Source of the DNA: Solanum dulcamara
Taxonomy: Eukaryota > Streptophyta > Magnoliopsida > Solanales > Solanaceae
Reading direction: 5' to 3'
DNA length: 64,000 bases
Assembly: GCF_947179165.1 (NCBI RefSeq)
Contig: NC_077240.1
Coordinates: 4,223,501 to 4,287,500 of the forward strand
Shown piece by piece: positions 38,280 to 53,800 of the stretch; the stretch's first letter is position 1; each line of letters begins with the position of its first letter. The notes beneath the pieces were generated by a model. The model was not told the DNA's origin, searched no databases, and was given only the letters and a program-made list of their open reading frames with translations. The position numbers and the translations under genes are program-made.

Positions 38280-40270
38280 ATAAGTAATCGTGATAAACAT
38301 AGAAACGTAAATAAACTTTCATGTTGAATCACAACTGAATACAAATCTTGTATTGCTAATGAATTAGGCATGCAATCTAATTCAAATCTTCAAACAATTA
38401 AACATTAAACCATTCAAATCTTTAAGTAATCACATATCTCTACTCAGAAATCACAATTCTTCAACTGATTCAAATCTGCATTCACCTAAATTTCGCAATT
38501 CTTCTGCAATAACCATCAAATACACATCACTGAATTCCAAAATTGGAGTATTAATGTTGTAGAAAGTCTTGGTTGAGAAGCTGGGAAGGTAAGTATTGCC
38601 CTAATTTTTCAGAAAATCGTGGGTGTGAAGATTGGAGAGAATATTGGTGTAGCAAATTTGGAGAGAAACAGAGGAAGAGAAAATCGCGGGTGAGAGTTTT
38701 ATAAGAGTAAGGACTGTACTTAATTTAATTCAAACAATATGCTATATATGGTTAAAATAATTATGTTGTTGTATGTGGTAAATATTTCTTGATTATCGTA
38801 CATTTAGATAATTTACCCTTAAATTTAGAGAAAATTATATCTTGATACATAAGTGAAATTATTTATCCAAATTGGATCAAATTCAAACTATTTACCCTTA
38901 ATGGATCTATGGCCAAACTATTTACGCGCTACCCCACTTTTTTTTCTTATTTCGCGCATGACGTCAATATAACATCAGCATCACAATTACGAATTAATCC
39001 TTTGTGATACTCCATCAATATATTGATACCATATCGATATCATATAAGGCTAAACTTATTCCTCTTTGATATTCCGTCGATATATCTATACCCTATCAGT
39101 ATCATATACAATTTGGCTCTTTTTTAAGAAATAAATAAAAAACAATTAAGAAAAAACTTATTTATTAAACTCTAAATTAATAGAAAAAATATATTTTTTC
39201 ATAATTTTGTTCTCTTTTTTCAATTTTTTTAGAAAATTGTATCTAAATTATGAACTTTTTAATTGTTTTTAAATTAAAATTTTGAAGAATTGAAGCATAT
39301 ATCAATGCCATTACAATATGTAGATATATCATAGTGGTATCATGGATGATTGAATAATCTCATTGAAGGACTAAGACAAATCTCAATAAAAATACTGTCC
39401 AGTTATTCTTTGATACCACCAGAATATATTATATTTTGATGGTATCAAGGAGGAAGAAGCAGTCCTTCAATGAAGACACTGCTCAATTACTCTTTGATAC
39501 ACAAATTTAAAATTAAAAAAAAGATATGAAAATAATTGAACATTTAAGGATAAATATTTTTTGGGGGGCATAGTGTTCTTTTCCCTTAAATTTAACTCAT
39601 ATATTAGCACTTGAAGTCGTGCTTTAACCTAACATTCAAAATTCATAAAGTTGGAATCCTATCTCCACCCTTCCCGACATATGTAATTATAAATCAAAAA
39701 ATTTGTAAACCAACAGTACGGTTTCAACTGTTTAACATATACAGCACGCTGAAAAATGCATTGGCAAAGTAGATTTGAGCACGAGTGTATTCTTTCATTT
39801 TCATGGTCAGACCAGGTGATGGCTGACCCTTGCATATATGCTTCAATTACGAGTTGCGACCATGACAGGCCACCGTTTTTCATGTAAACAAAGTTTCACC
39901 TGAGTCAACACATAATATCTACCTGAAATTCAGAAAATTATGTACTTGACTCAGCATAAAATATTCTATTTTCACTAACAAGAAAAATCAACAAACACTC
40001 TGTTCGGTATGAGAAAAGATAAATACTCAGAAAAACGACCTACCTTCGGTATGGATAATAATGTTTACGTGTAGCAGTGATATGAGGTCAATAAGTTACG
40101 TAACTGCAAAGAAGAATAACTTTAGTCGTAAAGTGAGAAAAGTCATTTTCCAATATCTTATGACATGCAAACACAATAAAAATGACTTTATCAAACCAAA
40201 GTTTGGTATAGTCATATCAGATCATAAGATAATTACCATCCAATGAACTCTAGAGCAATCCTTCTAGCAC

Positions 40271-40391
40271 TTAATTTAGGTCACCCATGAGCTTTGCAAC
40301 AAGCATTTGTCTGCCCCAACACTGCTTCTGAGCAATCCACAACCATGGAAACTGCTCCTCACTCCAACCAGTATTTACAGTGTAGTTAGGC
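40271..40391 (-). other. Possible terminal exon (copy 2)
   Basis: Copy of the 39-codon frame at 18268-18388, unchanged. Confidence 0.25.
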
Positions 40392-41886
40392 CTGATCAAT
40401 AATGCCAAAGTACAGAGAAATGCAGACTCCTAGGACTCCTTTCTGCAATATTAATAAAATAAAAGATAAGCACTATCATCACTGGCACAATAAAACTAGA
40501 AAAGAAGAGAGAGAAAAGTGGGAAGAGAATAGAGCATACTTAAAGGCAGATAAAAATATCCTTAAACAGAAGAATCGAGCAAGTCAAGGACATACAGGCA
40601 CTGTTTTCCATCAACCAGTTTTCTTGACAGCACACACCTAAATAGAAGTTGTAACAACCAAACTTCTTAGAATTTTTCCAAGCAAGACGAATAGACTGAG
40701 ATGGTTGAAATTGAAAAAAGAAAACAACAATAGACTACATATGCATTTATTTAATCAGGACACTCCTTTCTTCTTTTGGCTAACACAGGTGAATCAAGAA
40801 ATTGTTTTTGTGTGCAACTTTACTTGGACCTGACTAGTGCTGCAGTTTACCACTGAACTCTTAAATAATGTCAACAGCACTACTTCCTTAAGTTTAATCA
40901 TTGACAAATACAGAATGCAATGTTATCAGGTCTAAGTAATGATGACACAGAAGGGGAAAAGTTATCCTCACACAGGGCAAAGGAAGCAACACATGCCACT
41001 TCATACTTTTGTTGTCTAATACCTCTCCAAATATTAATTTTGATGCCTTGTAAGCCACAAACTCCTTTCTCTTTTCTGTCTAATTGTGTCTCTACTACCT
41101 CATCTAAAAGTTTAAATTATTAGAGAGAGAATATTTGTACTTATCCAATTAATTCTGTATGGACTCCTTCATTCCTTTTTCATGGGTAAGCACATTAAAT
41201 ACTAATCTGTTAACAGATGAATACCTACTTGGATAACCATGTTGAATTGTGTGAGCATGGCATAGAAAAGCTCCCAACTGCTAGAGAAGAGAGACTTTAT
41301 TTATTTGATTGTTTTAAACACTTCTCATTAACTAGATTCCCTCTAGGAAGAGACAACATTCAAACAAAGGTTTGCATCAACAATGGGAAGTTAAAAATAG
41401 CATTCTTGTTTCACTATTCAGTTGGATTAATATCAAGGATGTTCTTGAACATCATCCATACAGGACCTTCAGAAAGTAAGCCTACGACAAAAATGAATAC
41501 ATTGTTCAACTGAATCAAGCAGTTCATATCACCTAACGTTATTCATCCAAAGAATGAAGCCCCACTTGACTTCAAGCAAGAGGGAAGACAAATGTATACC
41601 TACACAAATTGGAAATAACACTTCCAGAACAGACAGGTACCTACCATGATCTCCAGCACTATCAGTTTAACCTGGGAAGACATCTTATCAGACCCAATGC
41701 ATCCCATGGGGTCCCCCACTCTATATGATTATGATTTCAACTTAGAGAGGATATCAGTGAAAGATGCGAGAACTTCAAGTAACATATGAAAATGAAAAGA
41801 AGATACAAAAAATCACAAATGGAATGCGGACTTGTAGACATAGAGCACCTGACACTTTTTTCTTGGCAAAGAAGGCATGCCACACA

Positions 41887-44800
41887 TCACTCTGTCACAG
41901 AAGCCATGTAAAAGCTGCCACCATAGTTCTCACTAACCAATGCCTACAAATTGAGATAAAAAGTTGATCAGGCTAGGTCACAAATTCACTGTTAAAGCAG
42001 ATTCTAAACTTGAATTTGCTATTGTAAAAAAAAGGATGCTATGCATCTAAACCAATGGTTTCAAAATCAAAGACTTTCTAAGATGTCACAACATTATACT
42101 TTAACCTTTTTAAGCAAGTCTTCTGTAACCACTATCAAAAAATAGATTTTACCTACAATTAAAAATTTCATTATCATCTAAGTTTAACTGGCTTTGCAAC
42201 TAAAAGCCTGCAGTTACTAATTAAAAAGGAGGAACAAAGGAAGCTATTTTGCTGCAAAGACAACTCCAACCAGAACAGTCCTGAATCATCAATGCAGTAT
42301 TTAACTATTTAACTTGACACACTTATATTACAAAGGGAAAAGGAATAAACTAATTAACGTGCACAGTGAGACCATTACATACTTAAGAGGAAGAACAGAA
42401 TCACCTGTGGAACCGCTTTGATAATGGACTTTGGCCCTAACTCTACCCCAAAATCAAGCTCATGAGGTGAGGATTGTCTAAGACCATATAACGAGATCAT
42501 TTTTTCCTCGCACAACCGATGTGGGACTTCAACACCCCCTCGCATGCCCAGGATTGAACATTTGGAGCATGGACAATACAAGTTGGAGGCTTACATCGGG
42601 TAAACAAAGAATTGGGATGGGCGTAGCTCTGATACCAAGATGAAGTATGTTATCATCTCATCTAAAAGCTAAGTTGTTACAGAGAGCACAGTTTTATTTA
42701 CTTAATTCTTTCTGCTCCGATACCATGATAGGAAATGGCCCTTGGCCAAACTCAACTCCAAAAGCTAGCTCATGAGGCGAGTATTGCCCGAGATCATATA
42801 AAGAGGCCAATATTCCCTCCCACAACCGATGTGGACTTCAACACGCTTGTTAACTGAAAGACTGGAATAATTTTCCATGCAAAATCTGTCAGCAGACCAA
42901 CAGATTGGGTACTACCTATTTGCAGACTTGAAGGAGTTTTTGATAGGTTTGGCATCAAAGAGGATACTCAACATCCAACACCATTACCAGATATGGTGGG
43001 GAATTTTCTACCCATATAACAATCTAGCTGGGTAGACTTCAATAACATTTTCCAATATTCGTAAATGAAGTAACAGTATGTATTGTAACTACTGTAAGAT
43101 TGTAATCGTGCACACAGCATTCTTACGAAATATCATCACCCTCATGCATTGTTACTTATTATATAAAATAAAACATGTTTGAATTGTTTACATGAAAACC
43201 AAAAGAAGTCAGCTGAATAAATGAGCACATAGTTATTCATTTAAGTCATGTTCCCAGGCCCTGAACTACACATTGGAAGTGGTTCTCCACATAGTAGAAT
43301 CTTAAACAACTCTTAAGAAGTAAAACTAACCCTAGAACGATAGAACGAATCTAGAAGAAACCACATCAATTAATGGGTTAACGAGAACAGCAGGACAGCC
43401 TGCCCAGTTTTCGCAAACGTTGTTAAATCAATATCTAGAAGAAATTCTTTCAACAATGCATACAAGTCATATCATTCTTTTGGTACATGTCATAAACAAG
43501 GGAAACCAGTTTACAATGTGATATCATAGAGAGCCTGTAACTATAAGCAAAAACCATAAAGGGACCGAAACTAGTATCATGTACATAATCTTGCAAGGCA
43601 ACAGCCAGCAAACATTTTTGCTTCCTACATATATAGCTAAATGTCATGATTTCCACTGAGAGTCAGAAAGACAAGTATGAGAAAAAGATTATCCGAACCA
43701 TATTTTTCCCTATAACACAATATGGATACACATCTCAACAAGAAAATAACTGGAACTGTTTATGTTACCTGAAAATGAGGAAGCAAGTTGTTGTAAACTT
43801 CTATGAAAACTTTTGACCTTGCAGTTAACCTGATGTCACAATTACAATGTCAGACCCGGTCTTCATTCATCACAAATTACAAATGCATTTTCCCTGTTAA
43901 ACTTCCCATGTTTACTTTTGCTACTGCTCGCAGTAAAAGAGGTAAATAGTATTATTTTAAATTTAAAAAAAAAACAATGCAAAAGGAATCCAAAACATCC
44001 AAACAACAAAGATATCGATGAGATGTCATCATTGTGCTAGACAAGGTATTTACCAAAAGCACCAGAAAAAATGACAAAGAAGAGGAAGAAGTTGAAAAGA
44101 CAGCTTTCAAGAGTCCCTCCAGTTAATCTTCCTCACCAGCTGTTGTGGGGAATGTTGCCATGTTTGAAGGTAAACAACAGGAGAAGCCCTTCTTCCTGTG
44201 TTAATACTTACATTTCTGGCAATAACAACAACATACTTCTTATTATTTATTTATTGAGGCAGAGTACCACAAAAGGTCGTTTGGTGGGTGAGGGAGAAGA
44301 AAGAAATTCATATTAAATATATCAATGTCAGAAAGGACATGTATGAAGGAGTCATCACTAACATGAGAATAATAGTAGGAGATACAAATACAAAGAGTTT
44401 CTCGTAACAGTGAGTTCACACTAGGGATCAACATTGAGCCCCGACTTGTTTATCCTAGTTATGGTTGAGCTAACCAACACAATATAAAATGAGGTCCCAT
44501 GGTGGATGCTATTTGCTGATCATATTGTGTGAACCAACAAAACAAGTGTCAACCAAAAGCATGAACTATGGAGAAGCATTATAGAGAGTAAAGATCTTTA
44601 AAAAAAATAGAAGTAAAACTGAATATATGCACCAAGTTTAGTCAGAAGAGCGAAATTGAGGTGAGACTAGACGAAATCGTAGTGCAAAAATACAAACAAT
44701 TTAGACATAAAGGCTTGTTGTTTCAAGAGAATGGAATAATAAATGAAGATAATACTCATAAAAATAAAATTGGATGGTTGAAATGGAAATGTGTTACCGA

Positions 44801-47800
44801 GCGGCCAAAGTGAATGGTAAGTTCTTCAGAAACTATAAGACCGACAATGCTATATGATAGTAAATGTTAGGTTGCTTAAGTCCGAGAGGCGGATTCTTAA
44901 GATGAATGTGCGTTCATACAAGATTTGTTAAAAATAAAAATGGTCACACTCGCCAAAATGTGCAAATAGCATGCAATGAAGATAAAAAGAGAGAAGGTCA
45001 CTCGAGATGCTGTCATGTGTCGACCTATAGATGCACCAGTACGTAGGTGTGCAACTATGATGAGTGAGGATGTTAAAACGAGGGTAGACCTAAAATCACA
45101 TGGAAGGAAGTCGTCGCGAAAGACCAACAATTTCTTGGAATCAATGGAGAATTAGCTAAAGATAGGGTATAATTGAAGAAAAAATTCCATATAGATAATA
45201 TCTACTAGATGGGAATAGGTTTTAGACTTGTTAGAGAACTTCTAATAACATTGATTATTATTATTGCTATTATTATTATTATATATATTTAGTTTATCTT
45301 TTACTTATATTATTATTTGGTATGATGTCATTTGGTATGATGATGACATGAGTTGAGCTTAAATAGAAATGTGAGGATTCATATAGCCAACCCCAAGTTA
45401 TTTGGGATTGAGGTGTAGTCGTCGTTGTAGTACAGAAAAGACCGCAAGTCTCTACCAGTCTGTGTCCTTCAAAATTTTACTTGAGAAATCTTATCAAAAT
45501 ATTTACTTGGAAAACTACACTTAGTGGCTGTCTAATTTCCTCATCACCCTGGGTTCTGCATGTATAAAACACACCACATTGAGTTTCTACTTCAAGATTC
45601 CAAAGATGAAAGGAATACAATAGCATCAAAAAAGATTTAAGATCACACAGAGGAATGAAAATACAGAAGCACGTGCCAAGAAAATAGATGTGCTCAAGAA
45701 AATGAACGCATACTGCAGGTAAGTTTAGTCTCTGGTACATACCTTCTTAAAAGGCAAGAACAAGTATAAACCTCTTCAATATCAGTTGAAATTTTTAATT
45801 TTAGATACTGCTTGATAAGCTCGCTTAAGAAACTAACAGCCTCGACCCATCCGTCAGTGCCGACATCAGGGAGAATATAAATCTGAGACATAGTCCTCTG
45901 CAATATAGAGGATAACTGTTTCCTTGCCCCTGCGCTTTGATACATCTCTCCCAAAACGCACAAAATCTGACAATTGCTGGCTTTGAATATGTCAATCCAT
46001 TCAGGTGGATTTCCAACCCACAAATCAATGCTTGAAATAGAAGGACTACAGTTCTGATTATTAGCACAGACCAAGGAAGCATCTAGTGAAGATTCATTGT
46101 TCCTGTGTGCAGGAAGGAGTTCAAGTATATCTGCCCTCAACTCCTCAGGTAATTCCTGAAAAACCGAGGTGTCTACTTGACTTAGAGAAGAGGGCATTAG
46201 ACTGATACCTCCTGAGACAAGAGCATTAATAACCACATCCATATTTGGTACACTAGCATCAGACAGTGTCCCACTTTTCATATCAGCAAAAAGCTTATTA
46301 GGATAAGAGACCGCTTGGATTTCCTCTTCATTATGCTGATGCTCCAATTATAGTCACCAGAATCAACACCATGAAGTTGTAGAAACAAGATAAACCTCAT
46401 CATCAACATTAAACAAGGAGAAACAATAAGCCAGCCCAAGTAGAGGAGAAAAACTGAAGATACCTCATGAGCAGCAAAAACTTCATCCTGTGCAGCAGGG
46501 CAAACAGAAGATATGTTTTCTTTTTCTGATACACCTAATTTAAAAGATATGAGAATTGAGGCAAAAGCTTATAACAAAACGGTATATATGTATAAGCTAA
46601 TTGGGTTAACCAACTGCCTTCTGTAATTTAAAGGAATGCATCCTTACCTTTGCTTCTCTTTTCAGTAATAAAATGAGCCAATTTTCCATCATACATGTCA
46701 TTAATTTCTGAAAAGACCTCAGGAGGAAGAGACTCTATTACTCCTATATCAAGCTCGTTCATAGGAGGAAGAGTTCCTCTCTGTCCAAAACCAGCAGCAC
46801 CGGAGGGCGACGTTGCAGTCATTTCAATGAAAGGTGTACTTGAATCACCCTGCAACTGAGCCTGGCGTTCATGAACACTGTTTTTACCGTTATCTGCCAT
46901 ATCAGAGAAGCAGATCGAACTCAGACTCATCCTGTCTTTAGTGGAAAATGAACTCAATAAAAGTTTAGGCGATACTTTTTAGTTAAGAACTTGTTGAAAA
47001 CACAGAATCGATGTTGGAATAAGTTGACATGAAGAAACAACATAAGACCATCATACTAACTTTTTAACAGAAGCATTAAAAAAGATATTCCATATCCATC
47101 AGTGCTGCTGAGATAAAAATCCCATTGAGTTGCTCATGTTGTAGACAGAGAAAGGAAACAATTATGATGTCCTCAAGTATTTCTTAGGACACGCAAATTA
47201 AAGAGATTCCTATAAAAGGTATACCACCTTTCATGTGCTAGAACACGGCCAATGCAAGGAACCACAACAGAGTTTCAGTACCAGTTTAAGTGTGTTAGAA
47301 ATACTTCTATCAAGTAATAGGCATGACTGGAGGCAATAAATATTTGGACAAGCCAATGAAAATAAGTGAAGAAGTCAAACCTGCATCAGCACCTTTCTCA
47401 TGACTACTGCTTCTGTTTTGGTAATTGGTCTTAGCAGAGGCAGCAGTGAGCCAAGATCTGATGGAGCATCTCTCTTTCCCTGGATTTATGTCAATGAAAT
47501 TAGTAGAAAAACAGTTCATAAATGGCATACTGTCGTCATCATAACTGGCATAGAGAGAGATATAAAACGTGAAGAAAAGACCTTGCTTGGAACTATCCGC
47601 AGTTTCAAGCTTTGAGACCTGCAATCCCATGCCTCGTATGTCCTCCACATCTGCACAGCGATTGTCAAAACAGCATTTATATTAGAAGAAGAAACAGGGT
47701 AGACTACAAGTCATACTGAGATCACACTGGGTATGTATTTGTTGTTGCTGAACAAAGATATGGTTGACGTGGAAGAAAAATCTAAGTTTGTTACTCTAAA

Positions 47801-50800
47801 TTCATTTGGTCCAAAGGGAATTCTAACATCCTTAGAGAAAATTTTTGGTCTGCAATGTTCAAAATTCACCGTGAGTTGATTGATTCTGATACATCTAACA
47901 ATTTAGAAAAAAGAAACGCCGCTAATGCAGAAACCAAAGAACATCAAAAATGCACTTAAAAGTTTCATCAGCATCAGAGCTGCACCAGTATATTTTTAGT
48001 TCCCCTTTAGGCTATACATAAGGTTTTTGAAGTTTCAGGCAATAGCATTCTCTGACAGGTCTCAAGCCCAACTCAAAAAAAAAACATACTGTAACATTCT
48101 TGGGTAATAAAACAGAAACTCCCTATTGAAGGGAAAGAAAAAAAGGCTTTTCTGAGCTCTATTCACCATCCTAACACTTGGGACTCTAATATGAAATAGC
48201 TAAAACACGAATCTCAAGATTTTTTGGTTAACATGACTCTGAAAGACAAATCTTGTTTCTTGCAATAATTTGGCTAAAATCATGAAAAACAAGTGGTCGA
48301 GCTTCTGCATGTGAGGAAACGTGCATCTTTGCTCTTCACCATTTCTCCCTCTTTGTTAAGCTTATCAGCACAGAAATATCAGTAGAGAAAAGTTTGTCTG
48401 TGTCAATACACAAAAACTATATCAAAGAGCGAAAATACAATGACATTACCTCAGCCCTAAAGAAGGTTGCGGACTTACGATTATTATTCTTACTCTTCCA
48501 AAAATCAAATGGGGGACAGAAGTGGAAGAAGCATAAGAAACAAGAAGCATAGGATGCTCAAAGGATTGGCTCAGTGTTTTCCTTAATAACATCATGTATC
48601 AAATGGATTAGTTTACTGAAAGTTGCTCAGATATGGAATGTCACACACAAAAGCTGATACTCCGTCCCAAATTGATATGACCTATTTTGTTTATTTAAGT
48701 TTAATATGACTTCATCTGCTGAGAATTAAATCAAGTACTAGAACTATATGAAAAACAATACAGTTCGATATTTTCCCATTTCATATGACAAAAAATATTT
48801 AAGAATTACAGTCAAAAAATCTTTGTTCGACTTCCAAAGCAGATCAGATAATCATTTTGGCACAGATGTATCAAGATAAAAAACAAAACTAGGAAACAAG
48901 AAGGATAATGCAGATTAAAATCACAACAAAAGCCCATAAGTGTGAATGTGAAGTGAATTGGTGGTCCCAAAGAACAAAGGTAAGCACACTATTCACATTG
49001 AAATGACATTGAGATTAGCTAAAATTTCTTAAGATAATCCATTTCCATTTTGGAATTCACCCTAGAAATAAATCACCTAGTGTTTTTTTGTCTTTGCTGG
49101 AATTTGAACCTGATCTTCAAGGTTCACGCCCAGTTCATTGAACCACTAGGCCACACACTTGGGTGCGGTTTTAAACCCTTATTTTGAAGAGTAACATTCA
49201 CATAGGGAAAGCAATTACCCACGTGTGAAGTCGTAAAAAGCTGTGAAACAATTCTCTCAAGCACATCAACACTATCTGTTGCCAATGGCACCTACAAGTG
49301 GCACAATGCAATTAAAGGAAAATAGAAATTTCTTCAATTAAAAAACATAGAGAACAAGGTTATCACAGAAAATATTATACCGTGACAGAATGGCTCAAGT
49401 TATCACATACACCACAGCCCAAATACTTTACTGGCTCCCCTGCATCACCCTTTCTTTTCTTTATCTGTATTGATAAATATAGGTGCAAAAGCAGCATAAG
49501 AACCAACTATACGACTACTTTATACTAAATGAACTATAATCTCAATATAAATAATGGTTTCATAAAGCAAAAAACAGAGAGAGACCTTTAAGGTAAACTT
49601 CCTCCCTATCACTCCACATCCCTGCAAACGTAATGAAACCTCCTTGCAAAGGTTTAACAGAAAATGTTGTACCTGAATTGAGGTGGTGTTTAGTGTCAAT
49701 AAGCATTAGTACAAATGGCCAAAACAACAACGATATTTAGTGGAGATCTAACGTCTTTCAGATCCTTGAACCTCACGCCCCAGTTAACATCTGCACCAAT
49801 GGATTTGCTTTCCTGCAAACGTTATCGAGAGGTTTATATATTTGGCTTGAACACGCATGACTGATTATAAACAAAATGACAAACTTCATGATGCAGATTC
49901 GTGAAGCATGTAACTAGTATCTGCTTCCTTTTGACAGACACTAGAACAGCTTTTTAAGACCTCTACAGAAATACGATGCAAGTGTATATGTCCTACTTAC
50001 TACATTCGAAACGGAACCAAAACTTGCTCTGAAAATACATAAATATATACGCGCGCGCACACAGTACCACTTGAGGGACTGCTTATATCAGCACCAGAAT
50101 CAATGACGCAAGTTAGAAGCAACAAGCAGCACAGGAGGCAAAATAATAACTCATCAATCATTAAGCAAGAGCCCGTTTGGATTGGCTTATAAGTTACTTA
50201 TAAGCTGTTTTCAGCTTTTTTGAGTGTTTGGCTGTCCAACTTAAAGTCATTTTGTGCTTAAAATAAGTCACAATAAATAATTGGGTTTGTTTGGATGGAC
50301 TCATTTGAAGCAACTTATAAGTTGAAAATAGCTTATAACTAAAAAAAAAATAAGTTGGGCTGCACCTACTTATTTTTTTAAAACTTATAAGCAGTTTTCA
50401 ACTCATAAGTTACTTAAAATAAGTCCATCCAAATTCCAAACAGGCTCCAAGTCTCCAATATTCAAAAAAATAACAGTGAAATAAAGGAGTCAATGGGAGT
50501 TCGCGAGTCAGTTGTGTGAATGACAAAAATCCAAAAGAAAGCCTACAAATAAAAGCGATACAGTAAGATATTCTGTGTTGATCCTAACCTGTATCATGCC
50601 AACCAACCGATCATCTATCCCTCTACTATAGTTCCATAGCATACTGCCAGTTTTAGAACCAAAGTCCCTCTGGAGAGTTTCCTGGAAACACGACAAATGA
50701 GTGGGAATATATATAGTCCAATATTGAGTATAATGCATGTCAACCCAAAACATGGCAGGCCACATATATAAAATCATTCTTTGTGCCACCACGATTGGTG

Positions 50801-53800
50801 TATCGATAAGTATCATATAAAGGAGAGAAGCATCCCACTCGTCCGGCTGAATAACAGCAAAAAAATTATGAAAGTATTCACAAATAAGAAATCGCTTCTT
50901 TAATCAGTAAGACAAGTCTTGAGCTATTCTAAGAAAAGATAACTAATCAACGAACAAACAAGTGTTGTAATGTGTTCGACATACTTCTCAAAAGAAACAA
51001 CCCCCATGCCAATAAGGGATTTCTTAAGCACTAATTAAGTAATAGTTTCCACAAGACGAGATATTCTCATTTCATCGAATGATCATACATTTGGAAACAT
51101 TTTAACCATGAGTTTAACAAAACATCATTAGCTGAAATAAACTCCAGGAGCTGAGTAAGCCAAATAGGTGTAAATGTTGTCTTAAATAAACAATATATCC
51201 GCTATTTCATCAGCTCTAGTTAATGAAGGTTCCAAGGATGCTTAACTTTACATGGGCAGGAATGTGCCCATGAAACTGGGGAACAAGTGACAAAGAGGAC
51301 TCTGACTCAAGCAGACAGCATGAATAACAAACCTCAATTTTCTTTGATAGCTATCCAGTTGAGATTACCTGTTAAATGTGAAACCCTTTTTCACAAGAAA
51401 TGGAAAATATAGTTTCATGGAGAGCTTTGGATGGAGAAGGCAAATAAACAAGAAGATTAATCCACCAAATAACAACAACCCCCACTGGCCTAGGTATCAA
51501 ACAACACTACACCACCACAACTCCCTCCCTCCTTCCATAGCGTAGGAAGATCGGAATAATTCAACAAGTGTCGTCCATGCTAGACTGCAATCCTTGGTTT
51601 CCAAGGTTGTCACTCCAGCTCCTAAACGTTAGGCCACCCGGCTTGACAGAAATTCTTCTTAGGAACTCTTAAAAACACACACCTTAATACAATTTGCAGT
51701 ACCTTCCTGGTACTAGCTTTGATAAAACACCATTATCTTATTATTTTTTAAAACAAATACTGTAGCAAGAGATTCAATGATTCATCATGAAGTATTCTTG
51801 TAGTGTTTTTTCAAGCGTGAAATGTATCTGAGAGAAACCAGATCAAAAGAGATGCAAAAGAGTGCTTGTTGTACACAAACTATAACGAGATAGAAAATCA
51901 AAACCGCAAGAGCAATCACCAATATATTGCAGAAGGAAACAAATACTAAACAATGAGAACCTTGGAAATCATACGCAGCTGCCCACAAGTTGTGATTTGT
52001 CTCCTGTTCAACTTCTCTTCCAACACATGACCGATTCCAGGAAGTGCTTTTACTGGAAGTTCACACAGGTGCTCCTCCACCTAATATAGCCAACAAGATA
52101 AATCAGGACAATAAAATCACAATAATTATTTTAATTCTCTAAAATGATCTTCAAGCCTTTGTTTTCCTCTGTTGCCACTACATGCAGTAGACACTAAAAT
52201 ATTAAGATGATCAAAAAGGGAGTTAATCAGCGAAGATCTAAACAAGAGAAATGTCTTTGATATTGAATAGTATCTGTGATGGGATAAAACTAAGTGATCA
52301 AAATAGCCCTTTTCTGGGACTAATCCTTAATAAAATATCCGCAGATTGTTTTTCTTTTATAAAAGGTAATAAGAAAGTTGTAATTTATTAAAAAAACATT
52401 AGTAAAATAATTCACGGATTCATGTTGATTTCCATCTAACACCAGATTCTTGCAGCGGAAAAGGTTATTATGCTTGACCAGGATCGACATAAACAAAGTG
52501 AAACAAAAAGAGCATCATGTGGCAATGGAGAAACATCTCACGTGGCAAGGGCATGGAGAAGCCCCGGCAGAAACTTCGCTTTATGAAAGTGGAGCCTATA
52601 AAATCTGATTTCACTTGCAGTCATGCCCTTTCTAGAAGTACATGCAAATTCACAATGCATGGTCATCAGGTAAGAAGAGATTTACTACAAATAGTTAAAG
52701 AGAAGGCAATGACATGTAACCAATAAAGATGTAGCTGCAAAATATAATTTGTGATACGGTAGAAGATGCACATATTTAGATGACAAAGATCAAGACATAA
52801 GTTTTCCCCCCTCTTCATACATCAAAAAGTCAGCTCGAAATAAGCTACCTTCTCGGCAGGGATGTAACACTGCCCGTCTGGTTTTGCAATCCTAGTAGCA
52901 AGCCGCGCCATAAGCATATTCTCAGCAATACCAGCACTAGCAGTACAGCCTGTCGCATCAAGAATCTCATCTCTGATCACTGAGACAAAAGCTTGAATTT
53001 CCTCTACTCCAGAATCAGTGGCATCTAAAAATGCTTCGTCACAACTTACGGCCTGCATTCAGTAGCAATTATCAATCAAGAGATAAGAACATCGTGAAAT
53101 TGTTCAACAAGCAGTTTTGAGGCCATACCTGCACTTTGTTGCAGTACTTGTGCAATATGTTATAAAACCGATCAGCAACCTGAAAATGAAATCAGATTTT
53201 ATAGGACTCGATATCCAAATACAAAAGAATCCAATTAAAAGGGGAAAAAGAACAAGATGAAGAAACTGAAATATCATAACCACCTCCTCATAAGCCTCGA
53301 AGTCATAAGAAAGAATGACTAGGTGAGGGCAACGTGACTTGGCATCTCTGACAAACATTCCAGCCTTAACTCCTATGAGAAAAAAACTTGAATGACAATC
53401 AAATTTCAAACACAGGATGATATTTAAGAAAAGGTTGGATTACTGACTGAAAGACTGACCATAACCCCTAGCAGGATAATTGGCTGAAGATATTTCTGCT
53501 GTTCCGCGTGGATTATCTGAATGGCAAATGGCAACAGGTTTATCCTTCAACTCGGGGCGATTTCTAATGACCACAGACACAAAAAAGCAATCCTGAACAA
53601 GTAAAGTTGAACTGATTGTTTTAGCACAGAGAATAATCAACAGAGACGGGTAGAATGTCATATATATGATCAAAGAGGGTGAGCCGGAAAAGGAGACAGA
53701 ACATAGACGCAGTCATAAAAACATAAAGAGGACAAGTCGAGTTTTCAGACCATCGAAGCAGAAATTACCATATCCACATGAATAATCATTGTCTTATTTG

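Larger units (their letters stand above)
22005..44007. repeat. 22-kb tandem repeat unit, copy 2
   Basis: This is the second full copy of the unit. It agrees with copy 3 where copy 1 differs, and with copy 1 where copy 3 differs. I found no base private to it in the part where all three copies can be compared. At 43364 it has C where copy 1 (21361) has T, but copy 3 does not reach that point. It carries the REV1 codon-361 stop (31861), as copy 1 does. Confidence 0.97.
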
